A stretch of DNA of 64,000 nucleotides from Aradus depressus (lineage: Eukaryota > Arthropoda > Insecta > Hemiptera > Aradidae), in contig OY759224.1 in the NCBI GenBank assembly GCA_963662175.1, positions 10,466,550-10,530,549 on the forward strand. The letters run 5' to 3'. Of the stretch, positions 10,969 to 21,524 are shown in pieces; the stretch's first letter is position 1; each line of letters starts with the position of its first letter. The notes below the pieces were generated by a model. The model worked only from the letters and a program-made list of their open reading frames with translations, was not told the DNA's origin and did no database searches. Both the position numbers and the translations under genes were made by a program.

Positions 10969-11818
10969 TGAAGTGACCTTTGCTTGGGGGCTTTAAACTT
11001 TTATTAATTACTATGAAAATGATTTTACTTTTGGGGTTAACATGCGTACTCAGAAGGTGAACTAGGCTGTAGAGAATTTAGAGAACAATTTATAAGACAA
11101 CATACATTTATTAACAAAATTATTGACATATATTAGTGAGGCGTCCCTCCATAATCGCACATCTGGAATAAAATATCTATCAAACATGAAATAAATTATA
11201 TAGACTTAAATGTTCTGGTAACTCCCGCAACATAAAGGTGTCTATTGATGATCAGCCAGCCATTCGTCTCGATGTCGGAGAAATGTAAAATAAATGATTC
11301 CGTTACCTTGTAAGTCTTCTTTTTCTAACCACACTCAAGCCTGTGGCCTCTCCTCCAGAATTCACGACGATTGAGGAACTTCCAGTCCCTTTGAAGTAGG
11401 CAGCAGGGATGATTTCCCTCTAGCAGCAAAATTAGAGTCTTCGGTCTCCTACGTCCGGTCAAACAGGAGTCTCCTTCTTCCCACAGCTCAGCCAGGAATG
11501 TCTTCTCCCTCAATAGCTCAACTCTGACTCCTTTCTCGTAGCTGAACGAGGACCGACTAACTCCTCTGATAGCTGACTGAAGACGACTACCTCCTCTGAC
11601 ACATCAGCCACGACTCTCTGTCTGTCTGCCCCGACAGCTCATCTAGGACCGACTAACTCCTCTGACACTTCAACTACGACTCTCCTTCATACCGCACTTC
11701 AGCGAGGAATCCTCCAATTTCCATCCCCTCCACTTCATGTATCTTCCACTAGTGCGCTTCTCGTGGTCGCTCTCATAACTATAATTAACAATTGTTCTGG
11801 GATATGCGATATATCACA
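10969..11818 (-). repeat. 3' LTR of LTR retrotransposon 2, 850 bp
   Basis: Same length as 14090-14939 and, as far as I could compare, the same sequence. On plus it begins TGAAGTGACCTTTG and ends ATATATCACA, giving TG...CA on both strands. The 4 bp before it and the 4 bp after the other LTR are both ATAT, a target duplication typical of Ty3/gypsy-type insertion. The adjacent inner side on the minus strand is AAAGGGAGGCAAT, a short polypurine tract. A 62-codon open frame present in both LTRs is incidental. Confidence 0.95.
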
Positions 11819-13130
11819 ATTGCCTCCCTTTGATTAAAAAAATTGCGGAGATACATTAGTTAAGGTAGCGACGTAATTTTTTTTTTTTTTACACTTGGCT
11901 CTAACTTCACTTACTTCTGAACACTTCTTATATTACACTGTACAATCTTATACTATATTACAATTTTTTACAATATATAACGATGGATTTAAAAATGGCT
12001 TGAATGTCTGTCTCGTACTTTTTCAACTTCGTCCTGTCTGTCTCATATTTTATCAGCTATGTACTGTCGGCTTCTTTAATTAATTATTACTTTAAATTAT
12101 TTATTCTTTATTATTTATTCCTCAAATTCTCCTTAATTCTTTATTATTTATTCTTCAAATTCTTTATTATTCATCGATACATGTGCCTTGGTAATAAAAT
12201 TCCTTTTTTTTTTTCTTTAACTATCAATCTTCATTTTCCTGCTATCATATCTCATTCCAAATACCCCACTTAGGTATCAATTATTAACGACGATCGACGA
12301 AGAATGCTTCCACAGCATTAAAATACTAATAACGACGAAATATGCTCTCAACGCATCTATATCCACAATTACTATCACAATTATCGACGAAGAATGTCTT
12401 TCCTGACATCGTAGATTGGCCCTATTTCGGCTCACAAAATTCTCCATAAACTTTCATATCATTATTTATCGTCTAATATCCTTCTCTGTTTAATAATTAC
12501 CAATACCATTCTTTCTTTACTTCGCACCATATTTAATCATCAAGGCATCCAAAAATAACAATGTTAATAAAGTTTTCCTTATTTATCTTTCAATATTTAA
12601 TCAGCCGACAGTCAAAAGAATCAAAATACTCTGTTGAGTTATCTTTCCAAAGTGAAAACCCGCCATCCTAACAATGTCCTAACTTAATTTAATTTTTATA
12701 CTATCTCGAAATGTCCTGTCCTGTATCGTCATGTTGAAACCTGAAGCCGCTATCTTAACACTGTTCTAAAATTAATTTGATTTCTTACTTATCTACAACT
12801 ATCCTGCCTAGTATTGTTGTGTTTAGATCTGAAGCCGCTATCTTAACAATACTGTTCTAAAATTAATCTGTTATCTACACTACTTGAACAATCCTGTCCT
12901 GTCAGGTTTAGACCTGAAGCCCGCCAAATGAATAACTAACAAAAATATGAACAAAACGAAACGAAAAATATATGAACGCTAAACTATATAATATTTATTT
13001 ACAATTTTTATTTACAAACATGCCCAGTATGGATATTTTCCTGAATTCCGAAAAATACCCAATTGCACTCAACTAGCCGGGGGTTCGTGGGACCCCAAGA
13101 ATCCTGGTCAATTCCGTCTGCGGCGTTGAT
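11819..13130 (-). mobile_element. Non-coding internal part of LTR retrotransposon 2
   Basis: Contains no pol motif. Within 12640-12930 a unit of roughly 90-100 bp repeats about three times, recognisable by GAAGCCGCTATCTTAACA and 'gttctaaaattaat'; another short duplication at 12290-12400 contains 'cgacgaagaatg' twice. The rest is AT-rich. Its tandem composition suggests filler sequence that expanded after loss of pol. Confidence 0.8.
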
Positions 13131-13985
13131 TTAGTCCCGGGCTCTTCCCTGGTCAATTCTCTGCGTCAATTTCGACCCTTTTCTCTCATATCTTTTCAAA
13201 AGAGAAATATGAAAACGTCCCCTTTTTTGTCCTGTATCTGAGTTATGTTTAATTGTTACTAAATAAGGTCCTTCCCAGTATATCAATGGTTTATAAACTT
13301 CTTCGTTATTTTTCGGTATCCTTAATGGTTCAACTAATACTAATCCCCCCATGATTAATTTCTGAGTTCTATGTTGTCTATCGTCTGTACCTATACGGAT
13401 AGTATCGTCTGTCTTATGTATGCATACCAGTGGAGACATGTATTGGCTTTCTGTATCCTCATTCATTTGTACGCACTCGTCTGTCAGTTCTGTTTTCATA
13501 TCTACTATTTCTTTTTCTATCATGTCCCCTTGTTGTACAATTTTCGTAGTTAATTCTTGTTCCTGAATGTCCATGTCAGTCTGTAATTGTTTATAATGAC
13601 TGGTCATGTCCTCAATTTTTATGTTCATTTCTTGGAGGCCATTTTGTATATCTGTCTTTAGTATCTTTGTCATTTTTGTCATATTTAATTCATTACTTTC
13701 TGTCATCGTTTTATTATCCGTCCTAATTGATGTCATATTTGCTTCTATTTTTTTTGTCATCTCTGTCCTAATTGATGTCATATTTGAGTTCATTCTTTCA
13801 TTACTTTCTTTTATTTCTGTCATAAATTTCATTAATGTTTCAATGTCTAAACTACTGTTTCTGTCTGTCGTCTTTTTCGTTGTTTCGTTTGTCTCTAATA
13901 CTAATTCTCCATTCGTCTCTTCGTCCTCCCTCTGGTCGCCCTTTGTCATTGACTCACGTATTTTTGACCTTGTCCCTTCAGCCAT
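13131..13985 (-). CDS. Chimeric ORF: Gag-like coiled coil joined to integrase C-terminal GPY/F-like module, 284 aa
   Basis: Residues 1-190 are charged and heptad-rich with a short internal repeat (NMTSIRTEM... NMTSIRTDN), so very likely coiled coil. Residues 200-275 differ: they contain KPLIYWEGPYLVTIKHNS then RFHISLLKRYERKG, matching the pattern 'WEGPY...V...HISLLKRY' of the GPY/F region at the C-terminus of gypsy-clade integrases, which binds DNA or aids multimerisation. Protease, RT, RNase H and the integrase core are missing. The simplest reading is an internal deletion that fused the two ends of gag-pol in frame. The first ATG lies about 100 nt inside the 5' LTR, and identical LTRs argue the derivative has transposed in this form. 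No closely related protein was checked. Confidence 0.75.
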   Translation of the reverse strand: MAEGTRSKIRESMTKGDQREDEETNGELVLETNETTKKTTDRNSSLDIETLMKFMTEIKESNERMNSNMTSIRTEMTKKIEANMTSIRTDNKTMTESNELNMTKMTKILKTDIQNGLQEMNIKIEDMTSHYKQLQTDMDIQEQELTTKIVQQGDMIEKEIVDMKTELTDECVQMNEDTESQYMSPLVCIHKTDDTIRIGTDDRQHRTQKLIMGGLVLVEPLRIPKNNEEVYKPLIYWEGPYLVTIKHNSDTGQKRGRFHISLLKRYERKGSKLTQRIDQGRARD

Positions 13986-14067
13986 TTTTAAAATACAAAA
14001 TAATATAATAGATATAAATCAATATAAATTATAAATTGTTCTCTTATCTCACCGGATTTCTTTCGTA

Positions 14068-14084
14068 CCCGGCACAATCCACCA
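14068..14084 (-). promoter_or_regulatory. Putative primer-binding site of LTR retrotransposon 2
   Basis: On the minus strand the LTR ends in CA, followed by ATTTA and then TGGTGGATTGTGCCGGG. A TGG start five nt from the LTR fits a site complementary to a tRNA CCA end; the tRNA species is not identified. Confidence 0.55.
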
Positions 14085-14089
14085 TAAAT

Positions 14090-14939
14090 TGAAGTGACCT
14101 TTGCTTGGGGGCTTTAAACTTTTATTAATTACTATGAAAATGATTTTACTTTTGGGGTTAACATGCGTACTCAGAAGGTGAACTAGGCTGTAGAGAATTT
14201 AGAGAACAATTTATAAGACAACATACATTTATTAACAAAATTATTGACATATATTAGTGAGGCGTCCCTCCATAATCGCACATCTGGAATAAAATATCTA
14301 TCAAACATGAAATAAATTATATAGACTTAAATGTTCTGGTAACTCCCGCAACATAAAGGTGTCTATTGATGATCAGCCAGCCATTCGTCTCGATGTCGGA
14401 GAAATGTAAAATAAATGATTCCGTTACCTTGTAAGTCTTCTTTTTCTAACCACACTCAAGCCTGTGGCCTCTCCTCCAGAATTCACGACGATTGAGGAAC
14501 TTCCAGTCCCTTTGAAGTAGGCAGCAGGGATGATTTCCCTCTAGCAGCAAAATTAGAGTCTTCGGTCTCCTACGTCCGGTCAAACAGGAGTCTCCTTCTT
14601 CCCACAGCTCAGCCAGGAATGTCTTCTCCCTCAATAGCTCAACTCTGACTCCTTTCTCGTAGCTGAACGAGGACCGACTAACTCCTCTGATAGCTGACTG
14701 AAGACGACTACCTCCTCTGACACATCAGCCACGACTCTCTGTCTGTCTGCCCCGACAGCTCATCTAGGACCGACTAACTCCTCTGACACTTCAACTACGA
14801 CTCTCCTTCATACCGCACTTCAGCGAGGAATCCTCCAATTTCCATCCCCTCCACTTCATGTATCTTCCACTAGTGCGCTTCTCGTGGTCGCTCTCATAAC
14901 TATAATTAACAATTGTTCTGGGATATGCGATATATCACA
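14090..14939 (-). repeat. 5' LTR of LTR retrotransposon 2, 850 bp
   Basis: Partner of 10969-11818 with equal length and no mismatch noticed. It adjoins the primer-binding site, which makes it the 5' LTR of a minus-strand element. The outer flank starts with ATAT (14940-14943), matching 10965-10968. Confidence 0.95.
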
Positions 14940-15225
14940 ATATACATTGCTCAAAAAAAAAAACCGGCGCGCTCTGAAAATTTCATTTTTTTGTTGTAAT
15001 TATTTTTTGTTTGGATCAAATATTGTTTAGCTTGTATAAACAGTTAAGGTAACTATAGGGAGAAATAAATCCTATTTCGCATCTTTCTCCAGTTTCTTTT
15101 GCGATTTTGTCTGAGAAAGATATTCTTGTTAAATTAGTGATGGCACCTGAACAAGTTGCTGGTACTGTTGCTATGATGGAAGATGGGCGTAGTCAGAATT
15201 ACGTGGCGCGTATACCGTAGAGGTA
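14940..15225 (+). pseudogene. Tc1-like transposase N-terminal remnant
   Basis: An ATG near 15140 opens MAPEQVAGTVAMMEDGRSQNYVARI and then a stop. The pattern 'PEQ(V)A..V.M.E.GRSQ..VA' is the first helix-turn-helix of Tc1-type transposases, which bind the transposon ends. Nothing of the DDE domain follows. The upstream CATTGCTCAAAAAAAA, CGCGCTCTGAAAATTTC may be the inverted terminal repeat and 5' leader of the same element. This sequence begins directly beside the 5' LTR of element 2, so the LTR element inserted next to or inside it. Confidence 0.65.
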
Positions 15226-15880
15226 TATAACTTTCTACTTACGAAACCATTGCGTCTCCCATTTTAAAATTTCTTTAACGTATAAAAAGACACAAAAAAA
15301 AAAAATTAATTCAAAAAAGCAACATTTCATTTTTCCAAATGTTTTTTCCCCAATTCTTCTTCACTGAACTGGAAATTGAAATCCATCACTGTCGAATCAA
15401 GGGGACAAATAACGAACTCATCGATCAAAGAGAAACGTTATTTTAGAGGCAATGAAAAACCATCTTGAGGGCAATAAAACTCTACGGGAAATACATTGAG
15501 AAAAAGCACACAGAAATAACTGGATGCAACTGAACACAATAAGAAAATACGATTAAGCAATGTACTTTCATGGTTATATGAATATAGCAGTGAAAAGTGA
15601 TTATTTCACTGGTTGCAAAATGAATTATAGTGAGACCTCTCTCAGAATTTATTATTTCATGCTGCTGGAATGAGAAGAAAGTTAGCTTTCGAGGTTGCCC
15701 TGATCATCAGGCTGTCTGATAAAATACTCAGAAAGAAATAAAATATTCTAATAATAGTTGTTTTTCTTATGATTTATCATATTATTTTGTACATAATTTT
15801 CTTTATATTGTTTTATTTCTTTATGTACCTACTTTACTTTTTTCTCGACATTTATTTTATTTATTTGTCATAATTTATTT

Positions 15881-16764
15881 AATATGGTAATTTGAGGCAA
15901 TTAACGTATGTTTATTTTAAAACAATAATTCTTTATTTCATAAGACGTTTCGACTTATTGTCATTTTCAATTCTAAATACAGAATGATCATAATTTACTC
16001 ATCCAATCATATTCTACAACTAGGTAGATTGTCGTCAAATTTTTATACTATTTCACATTTTTTCCAAATTTCACCCTTACATTTTTCAAAAAACCAATAT
16101 TATTTATAATATAATAATTGAAAAATATAAATAATTGAAATCGTCGCTTAAGCAGCAACACGGCATATCTCAATTTTGAGAGGTTTACAGGAAAGAGGAA
16201 AAACTTATTTTAAATGATTATTGTACTAATTTTATTTTATCAACGAGTGATCCAATGTTTATTTGATCAAATATTTATTATTTGTTTGAACCAAAAGTAT
16301 TTTAATTAAAAAGGCTGGTATTTATGGTGTTGAGTTATGCGCTGTTTGCATGTAGGGTTGAGATGTGTGGTGTTGTCTTTTTTACGTTTTTCACGCTCCT
16401 AGTGGCCGGTAGAGTGAAACTAGTAATCTGAGCTTGTTTCCCGCGAAAATACGAATCCAACGATATGCATAACTCAATTTGGGCAAAAATTGAGTTATGC
16501 GGTGTTGCTGCTTAAGCGACGAAAAAAAAATATATATATATATTTATATAATATAAATAATTGAAAAATGTAAGGGTGAAATTTGGAAAAAATGTGAAAT
16601 AGTATAAAAATTTGACGACAATCTAGTTGTAGAATATGATTGGATGAGTAAATTATGATCATTCTGTATTTAGAATTGAAAATGACAGTAAGTCGAAACG
16701 TCTTATGAAATAAAGAATTATTGTTTTAAAATAAACATACCTAATTGCCTCAAATTACCATATT
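15881..16764. repeat. Large palindrome, arms about 220-250 bp (family P2)
   Basis: Left arm 15881-16130 and right arm 16545-16764 are reverse complements: 'atatggtaatttgaggcaat', 'aacaataattctttatttca', 'taagacgtttcgacttattg', 'tactcatccaatcatattct', 'tttttccaaatttcaccctt' all recur inverted. The right arm in its own direction holds GTCGAAACGTCTTATGAAAT. A 382-bp element sits at the centre. It can be two head-to-head copies of one repeat or one fold-back element. Confidence 0.85.
16141..16522 (+). mobile_element. 382-bp terminal-inverted-repeat element (MITE-T), copy 1
   Basis: Starts TCGTCGCTTAAGCAGCAACA and ends with its inverse, TIRs of about 37 bp with few mismatches. The right subterminal part has another small palindrome around 'ctcaatttgggcaaaaattg'. 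Copy 2 at 37829-38210 is exactly the same length, inverted and nearly identical. A frame of about 75 codons shared by both copies is broken here by a stop. No transposase is visible, and flanks do not allow a clear target duplication. Confidence 0.9.
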
Positions 16765-16959
16765 GAAAGATCATAAAAAGTAAGGTATAATAAATTCAAA
16801 TTTATTTAGTCTTTCTTTAATTTGTAATTATTATTTTATTATTTTGTATATATATATATATATTACTTATGGTTTCTTTTGACCCATTGTAATTATACTG
16901 AATAATGTTGCTGTCCCCATCCATGAAACTTTTTTTTCTTTGTGAGCGGACTTGTGTTC

Positions 16960-17330
16960 TCCTTATTTCCGTCACTCCACAGAAAGGCAGCCCTTAATCT
17001 AACCAATAGACTCCTCATATACACACTTCTGTTCCAGTGATAACGTATGCATGCCCAGTCTTGCAAGAAATACCAACTTGAGAACTCTTCAAGTGGCCCA
17101 AAACAAAATGCCTTAGATTGGTTGGTAGCTACTCGAGGGACACCTCCATCCTCCAAATCCTTGAAGACCTAAATGTTGAGCTCCTACTGGACTACATAAT
17201 AAATTTCAGAAAAAACTTTTTACTTAAGTGTGACACAAAACAAAACGTTCTTGTAAAGAAAATAGGGAAAACTCAGGGAGGGAAACACAAAATATCCGTT
17301 TACAATTTTAAATTATAATCTCTGTTTTGT
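16960..17330 (+). pseudogene. Decayed jockey-type LINE RT C-terminal fragment
   Basis: Spread over frames the plus strand reads NLTNRLLIYTLLFQ, ITYACPV, then NLRTLQVAQNKM, LRLVGSYSRDTSILQILEDLNVELLLDYI and FRKNFLLKCD. This order (Y...TYACPVW, NLR.LQ..QNK.LR, D...LNVE.L..YI) is the region after the RT catalytic core in jockey-clade elements. At least two frameshifts and stops break it. The 3' untranslated part runs on toward AATAAACTC near 17470. Confidence 0.75.
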
Positions 17331-17739
17331 TTGTTTTTTGAAATGTACTCTTAAGCAGTAGCATTGTTTTTAATCTAACTGATTATTTTTGATTTGTATT
17401 TAGTGTATAAGGGTAATGGTTAAGGAACCTTATTGTATAATTGTACCTCTGTAAATGCCACTGTTATAATAAACTCTTCTTTTTCCTTTTAGTTGTTAAT
17501 TTTTTGTATTTTCTAATTATTTATTTATTATTTAATAATTATTAGTTTAATTTTATTCATTCATTTGCTTTTTGAATTATGTTTATGTTGAATGTTTTAT
17601 GAGACTGCCTGATGATGAGGCAAAGTCTGGGGGCATAAAAAAATAAAATTTGTAAGAAGAGAACTTGTGAGAGACTTTCATAGCGCGAATTAATTAATCC
17701 AACTTCTCGCTTAAGATGTAGTGAACCATGTAGGAGTGA

Positions 17740-18270
17740 AAATAACAGTGAAGTAGATGCACAAAGGTACTTTTATTTATTTATATGTTTATATGCCCAA
17801 AATAACATTGAATTAAAGAATGGCCACAATATTTATTAGTTTATAAGATTTCTTTTTGAAAAATTAATTTAATGTTTTTTTTATTTTTCATTATTTAGTT
17901 AACAAATTTATGATTTAGATTTAAGTAAATAAACTCAAATATTTGTTATTTTATTCTATGCTATTCATTTTCTCTGTTAACCCAGTAAAAAAATGTATTT
18001 ATTAGGATTCCTTGCAAAATTTAGAAAATCAATATGGCATCTCTTTAGTAAATTTAGAAGAAATCCAAATGAAAAGTTTGTTAATTGAATTTTTTTTTTT
18101 CTTTAAAATTGCAAGTCTTGAATTTGATTTTTTTTATTAGGGCCCTTTTCGGAAACTACTGTAGTAATGAAAATTTAGTAAAAGACCAGAGCTATAATTT
18201 CTACAGGAAATGTGGTAATTTATTGTTTATTTAATTATTATTGATTTTATTATTTCAATTATTTATATTT
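17740..18270 (+). repeat. Dispersed repeat A, copy 2
   Basis: Shares 'tatatgcccaaaataac', 'ctatgctattcattttctct', 'aatatggcatctctttagta', 'agaaatccaaatgaaaagtt' and 'tacaggaaatgtggtaattt' with the 8.3 kb copy, in the same order and orientation. Confidence 0.75.
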
Positions 18271-19160
18271 ATTTAATTATCACACATACTAAATTTCTTC
18301 TGATTTCCCCCCCTCCACCCCATTCCCTGGCTGATTTTGCTGAAAATCGTCAAGTTTTTATTACCTTATTACATAGGAGTTATTAGTGTTTTTTAGTAGA
18401 ATCTCTCTTCTCTGATCAATACGGTTGGTTAATATCAAATTCCGGTGAAAACACAACATCGAATTTTTGACCGATTACATAACTTCCCCTATACTTTGTA
18501 TAACTGGGGAGGTAAAATTGTAGCAATTTTGTAAGGGGGGTACGTCTGGACTCTTTTTTTTTTTGTACTCATTATACAACTTGTACAATAGATTCATTCA
18601 TTTTCATCATAAAGCATACAAGTCCAATTAACATTACTTTTAGCATACATCATTAAAATAAGACATTATAATTTAGAGTCCCAATTAGTGACAAATAAAG
18701 TTTATAATAATATGAAAATGTTTTTCCCTTAAACCATACTCAAATTAAGATATAATATACAGATTTGTTCAAGTTCAAAGCGACGTCAAACTTTCACTCA
18801 GATTTGTCACAAACGTGAAACAAACACTATTTTTCACTATATTACTTTCTATTATTTTTCACTATATATTCCTTATACGATGTATAGTGTAATTTATGTA
18901 ATCAGTCAGAAATTCGTAGTGAAGCCTGGCGATGAGTTATAACTAACTACATTGGCCAAAGGCCGTGCCACGAGTATTACCGCCCGTGTCCAAATAACGA
19001 TAACCACGCCCCCCTCCACAATTAAAGTACCCCAATATTTTTTATGTTTTTTCCTTTACATTTTGAATAAATTAATGATTTTTATTTTTCAAATAAATAC
19101 TCATAATTATTAGCTATGTAATAATGATAGGTAATAAAATTTAATTTATATAATAAACTT

Positions 19161-19507
19161 ACAGGGCGCCGGTAGCTCAGTGGTATGCGTGCTTGTCTTC
19201 TGAGCTCAAGATCGTGGGTTCGAAACCCGTCCGAGGCCCTTAGTTTATTTTATCTAGGAGGTAAAATAAACTTAAGCCCGCCGTCCTTCGGATGGGACAT
19301 TAAGCGATGGTCCCGAGCCTATACGATGTCAGGTACTCGTTAAAAACCCCTACCCTAGGTAAATAAAAATTTAGGGTAGGCAAAATTTAAGACTCCCATA
19401 GTAGAGTCGGGCTCATGTCCACCAGAGTGACGAAAGAGCGCTCTGGTAGTAGGCGATATGACCTCGTAGTTAAAGCCCGGGCATGAGTTATAAAACCTAA
19501 CCTAACC
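19161..19507 (+). mobile_element. SINE-1, full length, with 12-bp target duplication
   Basis: About 347 bp. The 5' part imitates a tRNA: A box GTAGCTCAGTGG, B box GGTTCGAAACC. It is followed by a hairpin-forming stretch ('tttattttatc...gtaaaataaa'), a unique body and a 3' end of repeated CCTAA units. Target duplication TATAATAAACTT occurs at 19149-19160 and 19508-19519. RNA polymerase III transcription from the internal boxes and LINE-driven reinsertion are the expected mode. Confidence 0.95.
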
Positions 19508-19697
19508 TATAATAAACTTTGATATAAGTACATAATATTAAAGAACATAATAATAGTTTTTATTCTTTCTTATAAAACGAAGAAAATGAGGTTATTTAAC
19601 AAAAATTGATAAACAGGTAATTTAGAAGTTGCAGGTGACGGGCGACAATCGGCAACATTACAACTACCCCTACTACACTTTTCAAGACTGCTAAGTC

Positions 19698-20250
19698 CAG
19701 GGGCGTAGCGAGGGGGGGGACAGGGGGGGGGGGCGCGTGCCTCCCCCCTGGCCAGAGCAAAACACCAAGATAAAAATTAAATAAACTAAAAAAATCGTTT
19801 TTATTTTAATAAATAAATGGATTGCTTGAAAGTTACCAATAGGATGTTCAAATTTCCCATGCGTTTGGTTCCTAAATCAGCAATCAGCTGTTACATAAAT
19901 GTACATGTACAAAACAAGTCATATTACATTTATTTAAATATATATGAATTCCATCATTTCATTTCCTCGTTCAAAATCGTCATTTATGTTATACTTTATA
20001 CTCTTAAAGCTGATTTTATGCGCAGTAAAAATGCAAAGCGCAGCAGCAGATGTACGCTATTGGCTGTGAGTCATTTAATTCTAAAAGCACAGAAACCACA
20101 GCGTTTGTTGCTGCTGCGCTTTGCATTTTTGCTGCTCATGTAAAGTCAATTTAAGTATTACAATTAGTGGTTACCTCAGGGGGAGCTTCTAGAGGTCCGA
20201 GTCTCCCAAATTAGTAACAAAAAGTCTGCTGCATCCTGGCTACGTCCCTG
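19698..20250 (+). mobile_element. hAT-type MITE, copy 1, 8-bp target duplication
   Basis: Left end CAGGGGCGTAGCGAGG and right end inverse CAGGGACGTAGCCAGGAT are terminal inverted repeats. Flanks GCTAAGTC (19690-19697) and GCTAAGTT (20251-20258) are an 8-bp duplication with one change, the hallmark of hAT insertion. Inside, subterminal inverted repeats near 20025-20135 ('tgcaaagcgcagcagca') could form a large hairpin. An open frame of 108 codons (19817-20143) matches one in copy 2 at 40.7-41.0 kb. It lies in the intron immediately downstream of the Ig exon. Confidence 0.9.
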
Positions 20251-20285
20251 GCTAAGTTTATGACAATATTAAATAGTTGTTATAC

Positions 20286-20442
20286 CTTCCAGGTGCTCTG
20301 GGTATATGGCGGTCATCAGGTCCTCGCCATGTAGTGCCCTCTGCTCCTTCTCCATGACAGGTCACAACGTATGAATCGTTCACATACTTCTCGGTCTCGT
20401 TCACTGAAGGGGACAGCTGAAGTTGGCCTCTTACTGACACTC
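20286..20442 (-). CDS. Host exon encoding part of an immunoglobulin domain (fasciclin-2/NCAM-like candidate)
   Basis: On the minus strand the block is preceded by a run of T and CTGTTGACAG (strong acceptor) and followed by GTATAACA after AAG (strong donor). The 157-nt exon begins in phase 1 and ends after two codon bases. It encodes SVRGQLQLSPSVNETEKYVN then DSYVVTCHGEG..TWRGPDD. The pattern of a strand with LSPS, spaced 'Y.VTC' and then W is the first half of an Ig-fold domain: the Cys of strand B and the Trp of strand C. Such exons occur in cell-adhesion proteins; the first Ig domain of fasciclin 2 is my best guess, not established. The second disulphide Cys would be in the next exon. It is clearly GC-richer than its surroundings. 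Confidence 0.65.
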
Positions 20443-20499
20443 CTGTCAACAGAAAAAAAAAACCTTTATTGAGTGACATTTTTACTTTCCCAGAAATAC

Positions 20500-20760
20500 A
20501 AAATATAGGGGAAGTTATGTAATTGGTCAAAAATTCGAAGTTGATTTTTCACCGAAATTTTATGTTTTCGAATACTCTGATTTCAAACAATTAAAAAAAA
20601 AATGCTGTCTATCATTGTGTGTTATAGAACGGACGATAACACTCGAAAAAATGAATGTATCGACATAATATTTTATATGTGTGTCCAGAACCAAATAAGA
20701 ATGACACCTATTGATTTTCAAGCAAATCTGCGGAAGAGGAGAGGAGGATCAGATACTCTA
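20500..20760 (+). repeat. Dispersed repeat B fragment
   Basis: Carries 'ggggaagttatgtaattggt', 'aattcgaagttgatttttca', 'aatgaatgtatcgacataat' and 'tattgattttcaagcaaatc', all recurring words of repeat B. Confidence 0.6.
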
Positions 20761-20879
20761 TTCAAAAATTCCAATGACTGCTGTGTGGTAAAAATGGTGT
20801 GGTTAATGTTAAAAAAATGAAAAATATATATAAATGAAATAATAAAACTAATAATAATTGAATAATAATAATAAAATAA

Positions 20880-21330
20880 ACAATAAATTACCACATTTCC
20901 TGTAGAAATTTTATAACTGGTCTTCTATTTAATTTTGATTTCTACAGTAATTTCAGGAAAAGGGCCCTAACAAAATATCAAAAGTTCAAAACATGCAATT
21001 TTGAAGAAAGTGCATGTAATTTTTTTAAAAATTTCAATTAACAAATATTTCATTTGGATTTCTAAAGAGATGCCATCTTGTCTTCCAAATTTTGTAAAAA
21101 TATTAAATCTAATCCAAAGGTTTTCAAATTATCTTACTGGGCCAGCACGGAAAATGGACAGAATAGAATTTACGTGAAAAATAGTTTGGGTTTATTTTTT
21201 TTAAATCATCTACATTATAAAATTAAAAAACTAAATATTATAACAAACAAAAATCAAAAAAAAAATCTTAAAAATTAAATTTTTTTTAATTTATTATAAT
21301 TTTGGCCATTCTTCAAATTCATGTTATATA
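20880..21330 (-). repeat. Dispersed repeat A, copy 3 (inverted)
   Basis: Reverse complement of repeat A: 'aaattaccacatttcctgta', 'gaaaagggccctaa', 'tttcatttggatttctaaag', 'gatgccatcttgtcttc' are found in inverted order. Confidence 0.75.
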
Positions 21331-21524
21331 TTTCTGGGCATATATCCTGTATATATAAACAAACAGTACCTTCTTTGTGGATCAATTTCACCGTCAATTT
21401 ACTTATATTTAGTTCATTACAACTTGAGCCTAAACACCACTCTCCATGTTCACTCAGACCGTCTCCATTCCACCCAAGCCTCGACTCTACTCTACACACA
21501 CTAAAAAAACAGCTAATGGCCGTG

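Noticed and set aside
11325..11513. 62-codon ORF, identical at 14446-14634
   Set aside because: It lies within both LTRs and is duplicated only because the LTRs are; no protein features.
13606..14034. 142-codon plus-strand ORF
   Set aside because: It is the antisense of the chimeric Gag-like ORF of LTR element 2 and starts inside it; a shadow frame.
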